The notes below the pieces were generated by a model that saw only the letters and a program-made list of their open reading frames with translations, was not told where the DNA came from and made no database searches. DNA of 64,000 nucleotides from Phytohabitans maris. GTDB lineage: Bacteria > Actinomycetota > Actinomycetes > Mycobacteriales > Micromonosporaceae. Of this stretch, positions 15,243 through 25,974 are shown in pieces. The DNA lies in the NCBI RefSeq assembly GCF_031085175.1, contig NZ_JAVHUY010000005.1:211497-275496 (forward strand). The letters are read 5' to 3'. Position 1 is the stretch's first letter. Each line of letters opens with the position of its first letter. The position numbers and the translations under genes are program-made.

Positions 15243-18200
15243 CCCGTCCGCGCAGCCGCTGTGTTCGGGTGATCGTCGCCGAGCGTGCGGCGGATTCTGG
15301 CCAGGACGCCGGTGCTGAGCGACCGCGCGCGGGCGGTGTCACCGGTGGCACGCCGGCTCAGCGCGAGATTGACCGCAGCCGCCAAGGTGTCCGGGTGCTC
15401 CTCTCCGAGCACGGCGGAGAATCGCGCGAATGCCTGCTCGTCCAGGTCGCGTGCGCGGTCGTACTCGGCCATCGCGTAGACGTCGTTGGCGAGGTTGAGC
15501 TGGCTCGCGATCGCGTACGGATGGTCCGGGCCGAGGCGTTCGACCAGCCGCTCCACCACTCGCTCGGAGAGCGAGCGGGCAGTGTCGTGGTCGCCTTGCC
15601 GGCGGATGAAGATGGCCAGGTCGTTGGCGCAGGCCAGGGTGAAGGGGTGGTCCTCGCCGACGAGGCGCTGGTAGCGGCCGAGCACCGCCTCAGCACGCTG
15701 CTGGGCGGCCCGGTCGTCGTTGAGGGCCGAGTCGTCGCAGGCCAGGTTGAGGGAGCAGGCCAGCGTGTCGAGATGTTCCGGGCCGTGACGGTGTTCGTGT
15801 TTGGTCAAGGTGTCGCGGGTGAGATCTCGGGCGACCTCCAGGTCACCCATCTTCCGGAGCGTGACCGCCATGCTGCGCGCGGCCCGCAGGGTGTCCGCGT
15901 GCTCGTCGCCGAGCACCGTCCGCAGGTGCTCGAAAGTCTGTTCGAGGACTCGTTTCGACCCCGGGAAGTCGCCGATCTCGCGCAGGTCGCGCCCGTAGTT
16001 CGCGGCGAACTGCAGCGTCAGGGGGTGTCGCTCGCCGAGCACCTCGCGGCCGCGGCGCAGCGTCTCCTCGTCCAGCTCCGTGGCGCGCCGGAAGTCTCCG
16101 ACCAGACGCAAGGTGACGGCGAGGTTGTTGGCCGCGGCGAGCGTTTGCTGGTCGTCCTCGCCGAAGACTCTCCGGAACCGCACAAGGGTCAGTTCGTCGA
16201 GGTCGCGGGCCTGCGCGTACCGCCCGAACGTGCGCAGGTCGGCGCCGAGGCTCCGGGCGGTCAGGAGCGTGTACGGGTGCTCGGGGCCGAGCGTGCGCTC
16301 CTGGCGCGCGAGGATGTCCTGGTTTTGGGCGAGTGAGGCGGTGTAGTCACCCCGGGCCCGCACGGTGTTGGCGAGGTGGAAGCGGAGGACCAGGGTCATC
16401 GGGTCGTCGTCCAGGATGTCCGCGGCCGACCAACGAACCTGGGTCTCCTCGGCCAGCTCCTGGCAGCTGACGTAGTAGCCACGCCGGTAGAGATAGCGGA
16501 CGACGTCGATGACAAGCTGCCGGACCTCGGGTGTGGTGGATTCGATGGTCTTCGGGGGCACCAGGTGTGGCCAGATCTCGTCGTACACGTCCCAGAAGCT
16601 GGGCTCGTCGGGGTTCTTCGGGTTTGCCGCGGCCAGGATCTCGTGCACGTGCCGGCGGTTCTCCCGTTGGTCCTGCGGTGAGAGCCGCTCCCGGATGACC
16701 GCTTGGACCAGCCGGTGCACCTGGATGCTGCTCGGACCCGCGCCCGGCTGGGCCAGGGCGAAGCGCCCGATGTCGCGGATCAGGGCGCCGACGAGCATCC
16801 GGTCCTTCAGATCGCGCAGCGCCACGTCGTACTCCGCGAGCACCTTGACGCAACGGTCGCTGTAGAGCAGGGCGGTGGGTATCGGCTCGGGGCCGAAGAA
16901 GGAACAGAGCTCCATCAGCTTCGCCGCGGCTGGGCGCTGCTGGCGGAGCCGGTCGAGCGAGAGCAGCCAGATAGCGGCGGCGGTCTCCTGGTAGCCGGGG
17001 GGCGGGTTTTCGGCCAGCACCCGGGGCAGCTGGCGGTCCAGCTCACGTAGGTACTCGCTGACCGGCATGGCGGTCTCCGCCAGCCAGGCGGCCGCTTGCT
17101 CGATGGCGAGCGGCAGGTCGCCGAGCTTTTCGGCGACCTGGTCGGCGTCGACCTCGGCGAGCCCCTTGACCTTCTTACGGAGCAGCGCGATGCTTTCCCC
17201 GCGGGCGAACACTCCAATGTGGATCGGGCGGGCCTGGCTGCTCCAGGCCGGGTTTCGAGAGGTCAGAAGCACATCGCCGGGCCCCTGCGGGATGTACTCG
17301 CGGACGTCGGCAGGATCGTGCACGTTGTCGTAGATCAACAGGTATCGCCGGTATGGCTCGCCCCGCTCGAGCGCGTCGAGGACGGTCCGGGCGGTGGCGT
17401 TGTCGTTGTCCTCCATCGGGATCCCGAGCTTCTCACCCAGTTCGGCCAGCTCGGCGCGGATCATGCCCGGCTGCTCCGCCGAGATCCACCAGACGACGTC
17501 GTAGTGGGCGGCGAACCTGTTCGCGTACTCACGCGCGACCTGAGTCTTGCCGACGCCGCCGAGGCCGTAGAGCGCCTGCGGCATGACCACCGTGACCGTG
17601 CCGGCCAGCTCGTCCCGAAGGTTTTCCAGGATGTCGTTGCGGCCGGTGAACGCGGCGTTGCGTGGGGGGACCTTCGAGACCGGAGGGCGGGCGCTGGGGA
17701 AGCGGGGTCGGTGTCCCGCCGTTCCGGTCCGCTGGCGGGGAGCGACGGTCGTCGGCTGGCGACCCGTCGAGTTGAGGAGCGCGTCCCGTGCCTCCTCCTC
17801 CGACCGGTCGAAGAGGTCGACCGGCGGGCGGTCCGCGAACGGCGGCACGACGCGAGCCGGCACCGGACGCAGCGGCACCAGGTACCGGTGCAGGTTGGTC
17901 GCCTCCAGGTCGCTCAGCGTCTTCCAGAGCAGAGCCGCGTTGTCGGACTGCACGTACTCCGGTGAGAGCAGCACCATGACCCGGGCGGTGCTGGTCATGG
18001 TGCTGCTGAGGTCGGCCATGGTCTGCGTAACCGCTGGCGAGTCGATCTCCTGGTAGGTCGCCTGCACCCCGGCGGTCGAGAGTTCGGAGACGATCCACTC
18101 GGCCCAGATCCGGTCGACCGAGGCGTAGCTGACGAGGACCGTGGAGATCAGACCGGCGCGAGGCCGCTCGAACTGGGCCAACCAGCGCCGCCGCTCGGCC

Positions 18201-19159
18201 TCGTCGATCGCACCGACCTCGCTGACCTGGCCGTCGGTGAGCACGTATGCGAGCCGTTCGAACGCGGCCAGCAGGGAGTTCTCCTGGTGCGGCCGGTCAC
18301 CGAACGCGGCGAGGATCTCCTCGTACGCGTAGTAGGGTTTGTATGGAATTTCCACGTCACCCCAGTAGCGGCTTATGTCGCCGGGGGACATTTGAGACAG
18401 AAAATGGTCGAATCCGATTCGGGCGAAGTCGCGGCCCGCTTCCAGCTTGATCTGTTCCCCGTCTTCCACCTTCATCGGGACGGGGAGCACCCGCACCGGC
18501 GCACCGCGCCGCCTGTTTTGAATCGAATGCGCGACCGCCACGGCGCCGTCTATGCTCTGCGTACTCATCGTGAAGCAGTCCACGACGATGTCGGGCAGCA
18601 GTACGGTGCAGACGCCGGCCGCGTCACTCAGTCCGGTGCGGCTGTCCAGGAGCACATAGTCGTACTCCCGCCGAATCTCTTCGCGAAGAATGGTGAGGAA
18701 GGTGCCGCCCTTTCTTTTCTCGTAGAAGCTCGCCCAGTCGAACGTGCTCACGGAGAGGGAGTAGGCGGAGTCCTGCTGGCCGGCGGGGACGAAGTCGATG
18801 GTGCCGTTGCCCGGGAAGGGCCACTCCAGGGAAGCGGCGTAGTCGCTGATCCGGGCGTACTCGCGGGGCCAAGCCTCGGTGTCCGGCTCCGTGCCGGAGC
18901 GTGGCTGCAACGTCGCGGCGGCGAAGTTGCGGATGAGGTCGATGACTCCCGGAGACGAGCGCAGCTCCTTGTCGACCAGGAAGGGCCGGAAGTACCGGTG
19001 CAGCCCTGGCGACTCCAGGTCCCAGTCCAGCGTGAGCACCCGCAACCCATTGCTGGCAAGGATCCAGGCGATGTTGGCCACCGCCATGGTGCGCCCCGTG
19101 CCGCCCTTGTACGAGTAGAAGGTGACGATCTGACCTGGTGTGCTGCCGGCTCCGGTCAT
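15200..19159 (-). CDS. fxsT: FxSxx-COOH system ParA-TIR-NB-ARC-TPR protein
   Basis: 1,319 residues from ATG 19159, which overlaps the fxsC stop as ATGA and follows a GAGGGA site by 6 bases. An ATG at 19177 with its own GGAG is also possible and would add 6 residues. Order of domains: a ParA/MinD-like ATPase with deviant P-loop KGGTGRT (residues 18-24) and ending near 310; a TIR-like domain near 337-470 (TVLVSYASVDRIWAEW, VMVLLSPEYV); an NB-ARC STAND ATPase with P-loop GLGGVGKT (532-539) and YLLIYDNV Walker B near 613; then about nine kinesin-light-chain-type TPRs of 42 residues (about 920-1300). The TIR segment lacks the usual Glu after the SPEYV strand. NB-ARC/TPR proteins are typically signal-triggered switches; what it senses is unknown. 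Confidence 0.88.
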   Translation of the reverse strand: MTGAGSTPGQIVTFYSYKGGTGRTMAVANIAWILASNGLRVLTLDWDLESPGLHRYFRPFLVDKELRSSPGVIDLIRNFAAATLQPRSGTEPDTEAWPREYARISDYAASLEWPFPGNGTIDFVPAGQQDSAYSLSVSTFDWASFYEKRKGGTFLTILREEIRREYDYVLLDSRTGLSDAAGVCTVLLPDIVVDCFTMSTQSIDGAVAVAHSIQNRRRGAPVRVLPVPMKVEDGEQIKLEAGRDFARIGFDHFLSQMSPGDISRYWGDVEIPYKPYYAYEEILAAFGDRPHQENSLLAAFERLAYVLTDGQVSEVGAIDEAERRRWLAQFERPRAGLISTVLVSYASVDRIWAEWIVSELSTAGVQATYQEIDSPAVTQTMADLSSTMTSTARVMVLLSPEYVQSDNAALLWKTLSDLEATNLHRYLVPLRPVPARVVPPFADRPPVDLFDRSEEEARDALLNSTGRQPTTVAPRQRTGTAGHRPRFPSARPPVSKVPPRNAAFTGRNDILENLRDELAGTVTVVMPQALYGLGGVGKTQVAREYANRFAAHYDVVWWISAEQPGMIRAELAELGEKLGIPMEDNDNATARTVLDALERGEPYRRYLLIYDNVHDPADVREYIPQGPGDVLLTSRNPAWSSQARPIHIGVFARGESIALLRKKVKGLAEVDADQVAEKLGDLPLAIEQAAAWLAETAMPVSEYLRELDRQLPRVLAENPPPGYQETAAAIWLLSLDRLRQQRPAAAKLMELCSFFGPEPIPTALLYSDRCVKVLAEYDVALRDLKDRMLVGALIRDIGRFALAQPGAGPSSIQVHRLVQAVIRERLSPQDQRENRRHVHEILAAANPKNPDEPSFWDVYDEIWPHLVPPKTIESTTPEVRQLVIDVVRYLYRRGYYVSCQELAEETQVRWSAADILDDDPMTLVLRFHLANTVRARGDYTASLAQNQDILARQERTLGPEHPYTLLTARSLGADLRTFGRYAQARDLDELTLVRFRRVFGEDDQQTLAAANNLAVTLRLVGDFRRATELDEETLRRGREVLGERHPLTLQFAANYGRDLREIGDFPGSKRVLEQTFEHLRTVLGDEHADTLRAARSMAVTLRKMGDLEVARDLTRDTLTKHEHRHGPEHLDTLACSLNLACDDSALNDDRAAQQRAEAVLGRYQRLVGEDHPFTLACANDLAIFIRRQGDHDTARSLSERVVERLVERLGPDHPYAIASQLNLANDVYAMAEYDRARDLDEQAFARFSAVLGEEHPDTLAAAVNLALSRRATGDTARARSLSTGVLARIRRTLGDDHPNTAAARTGQTRFNCDIEPPSV

Positions 19160-20433
19160 GACGTGTCCCTCGGCCATGTTTCGTTCTCCGGTCTGGACTG
19201 CGGTCCGTCCAGGATTGGGCGATCCACGTGCAGGTCAGGCGGTACGCGCAGGGACTCGCCCTCGGCGAGCAGCCGGTTGTACGCGTGTTCCAGCACCTCG
19301 TCGAGGACGCTCGTGAAGTCGTCGTGGGTGGGCACCCCGAAGCGGAACATGCGGGGGTCCTGATGCCGGGCGCTGCGGGCAAGCACCATGCGGCATGCTT
19401 CGTCGAGGGTCCGCCAGTGGTCGATGCTCTCGTTGTCGTGCCGGTTGAGCGGGATCATGACCGCGGCGGTGGCGGAGCCGTCAGCGTCGTGTTGGGCCAG
19501 CATCGAGCCGTGCTCGGTCAGCTGCGTCGCCCAGGCGTCCACCAGGAGCACGAGCAGTTGGTTGTGCGCACGGGCCCGTTCGGCGCGGTCGGACAGCTCA
19601 CCGATGTCGGCGACCTCCGCACGGAACTGGCGGCGCGCGGCGATGGCCGAGGCGTAGGAGCCCAAGGGCTGTGACAGGTGAGGCCGGTATGGGGCCCAGT
19701 CGCCGTACGTGTCGCCGTAGTAGTCGAGCCTGGTGCGGTGTGCCCGCATATGCTCCCGGGAGGCCGCCGCGACGACGAAGTGCACATGCTTGGCCGTGTG
19801 CCGCAGGGCGGCGGAGCCGGCGGGCCCCTTCTCCGGCGCGAACGTGCTCTGTACGAACCGGATGTCCGTGCGGCCGGGTAGCGGCTGGAGCGGAAACGTC
19901 CGTGCGTTCGCCACGATCATCTCGGCCAGGGCGGAGATGAAGCTGAGCCGGCGGTCGCGGTGCTTGCCGAGACGCATGTAGTTGCGCAGACCGTCCTCGC
20001 GGTAGCGCAGGCCGAGGTGTTCGGTCGTCTGCTGGAGCTCCTGCGCCGAGTTGTGCATGGCCGTTCCGGCCATCCACACCAGGGGAAACATCAAGGGCGG
20101 CCGCGAACCGGACTGGGTCGACGTGTAGCGCACGCGCTCGGCGAAGACGGCCCACTCCTTGCCGCAGTACTCGCTGTTGAAGTAGAGGGGTGAGCAGAGC
20201 GCGACGAAGGTGCGGCTGCGCTGCAATGCGCTCGTGAGCTCCTCGGTCCATGGCGCACCCAACCCGATATCTCGGGTGTCCAGAAATCCGATCTCGAATC
20301 CGGCGGGCTCGCCGGAGCGCATTCTGACTTCCTTGCAGAGTTCTTCGAAGAACTTTCGGACGTATGCGTCGTCACCGCCGCGCGCATAGCTGAGGAAGAA
20401 GTACGGAAGCCTCTCCGGCACACCAGCCTCCAT
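19156..20433 (-). CDS. fxsC: TIR-like protein FxsC
   Basis: 425 residues. The first 150 form a TIR-type domain: LPYFFLSYARGGDD (betaA), FLDTRDIGLGAPW, and FVALCSPLYF followed by EYCGKEW, where Glu93 sits at the position of the catalytic glutamate in NAD-cleaving TIR domains. Residues about 200-410 form a second, alpha-beta domain with no known motif (FVVAAASREHM, MIPLNRHDNESIDHW). The protein is named FxsC because it accompanies FxSxx-COOH peptides. It is first in a minus-strand pair with fxsT. Upstream lie a TTGACA hexamer (20550-20555, minus) and a large hairpin. Whether it cleaves NAD is untested. Confidence 0.88.
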   Translation of the reverse strand: MEAGVPERLPYFFLSYARGGDDAYVRKFFEELCKEVRMRSGEPAGFEIGFLDTRDIGLGAPWTEELTSALQRSRTFVALCSPLYFNSEYCGKEWAVFAERVRYTSTQSGSRPPLMFPLVWMAGTAMHNSAQELQQTTEHLGLRYREDGLRNYMRLGKHRDRRLSFISALAEMIVANARTFPLQPLPGRTDIRFVQSTFAPEKGPAGSAALRHTAKHVHFVVAAASREHMRAHRTRLDYYGDTYGDWAPYRPHLSQPLGSYASAIAARRQFRAEVADIGELSDRAERARAHNQLLVLLVDAWATQLTEHGSMLAQHDADGSATAAVMIPLNRHDNESIDHWRTLDEACRMVLARSARHQDPRMFRFGVPTHDDFTSVLDEVLEHAYNRLLAEGESLRVPPDLHVDRPILDGPQSRPENETWPRDTS

Positions 20434-20492
20434 GCGCAGGAATGACCGCGGTCCGCCGGTAGGTGATGGGCCTGCCGTTCGACACGGAAATG

Positions 20493-20555
20493 ATCAGCGG
20501 GAGGGACCCTGAATTGTCAGACACTAAGAGTCCCTCAGCTGATACGTACTGTCAA
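20493..20555 (-). promoter_or_regulatory. Candidate fxsC promoter with large inverted repeat
   Basis: On the minus strand a perfect TTGACA lies at 20555-20550. Directly downstream, 20493-20543 forms an inverted repeat: ATCAGC then GAGGGAC on one side (20493-20507), GTCCCTC then GCTGAT on the other (20530-20543), with a smaller CTGA/TCAG pair inside the 22-base loop. No good -10 hexamer is seen at 17-18 bases. The hairpin could also terminate the glgB transcript, which ends at 20593. Confidence 0.45.
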
Positions 20556-20592
20556 CGCCCAATGGGAGTCGCCTTGGCGACCGCAGGGAGGA

Positions 20593-22487
<1,895 letters not shown>

Positions 22488-22491
<4 letters not shown>

Positions 22492-23822
22492 GACAGGACA
22501 CCGTCCAGGGCCAGCAGGTTGCCCTCGGGTACGACGATCTTGGTGCGCCCCTCCTCGAGGAGCATCTCCGCCTGCCGGGTGTTGAAGACGGAGCTCTCCC
22601 GCCGGGCGGTCGCGTACGCGGCGGCGGTGCGCGCGGCGATCGTCGACCAGCCGTAGCGCTCGGCCACCATCGTGCGGGCCCGCTGCGCGACCGAGCGGGC
22701 GAACGTCTGGTCGCCGAGCAGCGTGCCCACCGCGCCGGCGAGCGCGTCCGGGTCGCTGTGCGGGAACGTCACACCGGTCACGCCCGGCTCCACGATCTCG
22801 GCGAGGCCGCCGGTGGCGGAGACGGCGAGCGGGGCGCCGGCCGCGGCGGCCTCCAGCGCCACCATGCCGAACGGCTCGTACAGGCTGGGCACCACGGTCG
22901 CGTCGGTGGCGGCGAGCACGGCCGGCAGCTGGGTCTCGTTCATAAACCCGGCGAAGCTCACGGTGCGGCCCAGGTCGAGCTTGTGCGCCACGTCTAGCAG
23001 CTCGGCGCGGTACGGCCCGTCGCCGGCGATCACGACGCGCAGCTCCGGGTGCTCGGCGCGCAGCCGCGGGATCGCGTGCAGGATGTGCTGCACACCCTTC
23101 TCGTACACGAGGCGGCCGGCGAAACCGACCAGCGGGCCCTCGCCGGCGAAGCGCGACCGGGCCGCGGCGACCGCGCCGGGCTGGGCCTGCCAGACCCGGT
23201 CGTCGACGCCGTTGGGGATCACCTCGACGCGCGGGAGCGGGAGCTCCAGCAGGCGGGTGACCTCCCACTTCATGTACTCGGAGCAGACCAGCACGCGGCA
23301 CGCCTCGCGCCCCAGCCACCACTCCACGGAGTGGATGCACTTGTTCATCTCGTCGGGGAGCCAGCCCTGGTGCCGGCCGGCCTCGGTGGCGTGGATGGTG
23401 GCGACGAGCGGGAGGTCGAGGTGCTCCTTGAGGGTGACCGCGGTGTGCGTCACGAGCCAGTCGTGGGCGTGGATGACGTCGTACTCGCCGGACTGGGCGG
23501 CCCGCAGGGCGGCGCGGGTCAGCGTGTGGTTGAACGCCATGGTCCAGGCGAGCAGGGACGGGGTCGAGAGCGGAAACAGTGGCGGGTCCTCGGGGGCGCG
23601 GACGATGCGCACGCCGTCCGCGTACTCCTCCAGCGGGGCGCCGGGCGCGTGCCGCGTGACGACGGTGACCTCGTGGCCCGCCGCGGCCAGCGCCGTGGAC
23701 AGGTGGTGGACGTGCCGACCGAGACCCCCGACGACCACCGGTGGGTACTCCCAGGAAAGCATCAGGACCCGCTGACGCGGTGAGGTCCGGATGTCGATTA
23801 CGTCGCCGCCCGCCGAAGTCAT
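22488..23822 (-). CDS. GT4 family glycosyltransferase, glycogen synthase-like
   Basis: 444 residues from ATG 23822 behind an AGGGGG site. The N-terminal GT-B donor/acceptor fold opens [20 protein letters not shown], and the C-terminal EX7E motif reads EPFGMVALE. It is related to actinobacterial GlgA/GlgM-type synthases that extend alpha-1,4 glucans or make maltose-1-phosphate from ADP-glucose. It is directly upstream of, and overlaps, the branching-enzyme gene, which supports a glucan role. Whether the product is polymer or maltose-1-phosphate cannot be told from sequence by eye. Confidence 0.85.
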
Positions 23823-23975
23823 ATAGCCGCCCCCTAGTGTGCAGTCGCCCCCTTGCCCATGCGCGTACCGGCACCCCGGCCCCCGGTGCCTTCGCGTGTT
23901 GGGTTCGGACCAATCGTGCCGGTCACGAGAAAACCAGTGAAGACACCACCGTTGCGTGCATGTAACGCGCACCGA

Positions 23976-25880
23976 TCAAAACCGTCGAGCGCGCAGCGCC
24001 TCAGCGACGGACCAACCCTGGAAGGGACAGCCGGTCGCGGCGTGAGGCGCGTACCCGTCGGCGGTTTCGCTTACGGATGCTAGGCCAAACTCGGGCAAAT
24101 GAGACTCGATACCGGTGAACAACTCGCTAATTCGCCACCCTGCACTCCGGCACGCGTCCGCGTAAGGGCCTATTGTCCATGGCCATACGGTCCCTTGGTG
24201 GTAGGCGGCGTCGCGTTGCGCCGGCGTGCCGCGGTGACGGCCGGTGAAGCCCGGCGAGTCGGCGGCCAGGCTGCGCGGGCCGAGGGGAGTCATGAGCGCC
24301 GCGCCGATCGCGCGCAGCGCGCCCGGGTCCGGCTCCAGTGGCGCGCGGGGAAGTGACCACGCGAGCAGCTGGTTGGGACGCAGCGACATGTCGTTGCCGC
24401 CCGGCCCGTCGAGCACATCGTAGAGCCAGCCGGCGGGCGCCGGATAGCGGGCGCGAAACGAGTCCAACGCGCGCGCGTGCACCGACGGAGCCGCGCCCGG
24501 GTCGCCGCCGGTGCGCGCCGCCAGCTCCATGATCGCCGCCAGGCCGTTGACCCAGAGGGCGTTCACCTCGACCGGCTTGCCGGCGCGCGGCGTGACCGGT
24601 ACCCCGTACACGCGGGCGTCCATCCAGGTCAGCGCCGCACCCGGTGCGCCCTGGGTGAGCAGCCCGTCGGCCGGGTCGACCCGGATGCCGTACCGGGTGC
24701 CGGCCAGGTGCGCGTCGACCACCTCGCGGAGCGCGGGCAGCAGCTCGGCGGCCAGGTCGGTGTCGCCGGTGACCGTGACGTGCCGGTCGACCGCGTGCAG
24801 GAACCACATCGTGGCGTCGCAGGTGTTGTACTCGACGCTGCCGGTGTCCGCGGTGTTGGCGAGCATGCCCCGGGACAGCGTGCCGGCGTACGCGCGGAGC
24901 AGCTCGCGCCCCTCCTCGGCCCGGCCGGTGGCCAGAAACAGCCCCTCGTACGAGGTCATCGTGTCTCGCGACCAGGCACCGAACCACGGGTAGCCGGCCA
25001 CCACGTCCGGCCCGGCGCTCGTGCGTACCACGAAGGCGTCCGCGGCCAGGGCGAGCGTGGCGTCGACCGGGTCGGCCGGGGTGGCCGCCGCGATGACCTT
25101 CCAGTGCCGCTCCCGGGCGGCGGTGACCACCTCGCCGGCCGGGGCGGGGCGGTCGTCCAGGTCGCCGGCCCAGGCGAGCACCTCGACCGTGTCGCCGGGC
25201 GAGTCGAGCGTGCCGCCGAAGCGCCCCGCGTACCAGATGTCCTCTTCGGACGCGAGCCCGCGCGCGGCCTCCTCGCGGTGGTGGGCGCCGCGCCACCACT
25301 GCCCGGTCGGGGCCCAGCCGGGTCCGGCCAGCCGGTACGCCTGTTCGACGACGGCCCCGTCGGCGGTCGGGATGACCCGCGGCGGCGGCCCGTCCGCGTA
25401 CCGCTCGCCGTGCGCGTCCCGCCACGTGCAGAGCGCCTCCAGGGCGAGCCGGATCGGGCCGCCGGAGAGCAGCCGGTGCACCACCGCGATCGCCGGGCGC
25501 CCGTGCACCATGGCGAGCTCCCGCTCGATCACCACGTCGCCGATCCGCCACCGCCAGCGGGGCAGCCCGTCGGTCAAGTCGAAGCGTTCCAGCAGCTCAT
25601 GGCCCTTGGGCTCGATCGCGCCGGAGGCCCACTCGTGGGTGGCCAGCCGCACCGGCGCGCCGGAGGGGAGGGTCACCACCGGATCGAGCGACACCAGTCC
25701 CACATGTCGGGAAGCGGGCACGTCGCCGGCGACCACGAGGAGGGCATGGTACCGGCGGGTGCGCAGGCCGGAGACGGTTCCCATGGCATAGCCGCCCAGG
25801 CCGTCCGTGAGCAGCCACTCCCTTGTGGCACCCGCCACTAGATCAGCACAGACCTGCGGTCCGAACCCGATGGGGATCAT
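23976..25880 (-). CDS. Amylo-alpha-1,6-glucosidase (glycogen debranching enzyme family)
   Basis: 634 residues. The N-terminal debranching domain (REWLLTDGLGGYAMGTVSGL, RRYHALLV) is followed by a GH133-like alpha/alpha barrel with YPWFGAWSRDTMTSYEGL, WFLHAVDRHV and the C-terminal YHQGTVWPWTIGPY. It hydrolyses alpha-1,6 branch points in glucans. It shares orientation with the GT4-glgB pair downstream, separated by 153 bases, so it may be transcribed on its own. It diverges from the GH63-like gene across a 94-base promoter region with a GGGAC hairpin. Confidence 0.88.
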   Translation of the reverse strand: MIPIGFGPQVCADLVAGATREWLLTDGLGGYAMGTVSGLRTRRYHALLVVAGDVPASRHVGLVSLDPVVTLPSGAPVRLATHEWASGAIEPKGHELLERFDLTDGLPRWRWRIGDVVIERELAMVHGRPAIAVVHRLLSGGPIRLALEALCTWRDAHGERYADGPPPRVIPTADGAVVEQAYRLAGPGWAPTGQWWRGAHHREEAARGLASEEDIWYAGRFGGTLDSPGDTVEVLAWAGDLDDRPAPAGEVVTAARERHWKVIAAATPADPVDATLALAADAFVVRTSAGPDVVAGYPWFGAWSRDTMTSYEGLFLATGRAEEGRELLRAYAGTLSRGMLANTADTGSVEYNTCDATMWFLHAVDRHVTVTGDTDLAAELLPALREVVDAHLAGTRYGIRVDPADGLLTQGAPGAALTWMDARVYGVPVTPRAGKPVEVNALWVNGLAAIMELAARTGGDPGAAPSVHARALDSFRARYPAPAGWLYDVLDGPGGNDMSLRPNQLLAWSLPRAPLEPDPGALRAIGAALMTPLGPRSLAADSPGFTGRHRGTPAQRDAAYHQGTVWPWTIGPYADACRSAGWRISELFTGIESHLPEFGLASVSETADGYAPHAATGCPFQGWSVAEALRARRF

Positions 25881-25932
25881 TAGGCTCCCTTACCAAGATG
25901 GGACAGCGGTGACGGTGGCCGTAACACACCAC

Positions 25933-25948
25933 CGGGACAATGGTCCCG
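25933..25948. promoter_or_regulatory. Small inverted repeat in the divergent promoter
   Basis: CGGGAC (25933-25938), loop AATG, GTCCCG (25943-25948). It lies in the 94-base gap between divergent glucan genes and just before the GGAAGG site of the plus-strand gene. It could be an operator or an mRNA hairpin; the spacing does not decide. Confidence 0.35.
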
Positions 25949-25974
25949 TGTGGTCACGACGACGGAAGGCGAAG

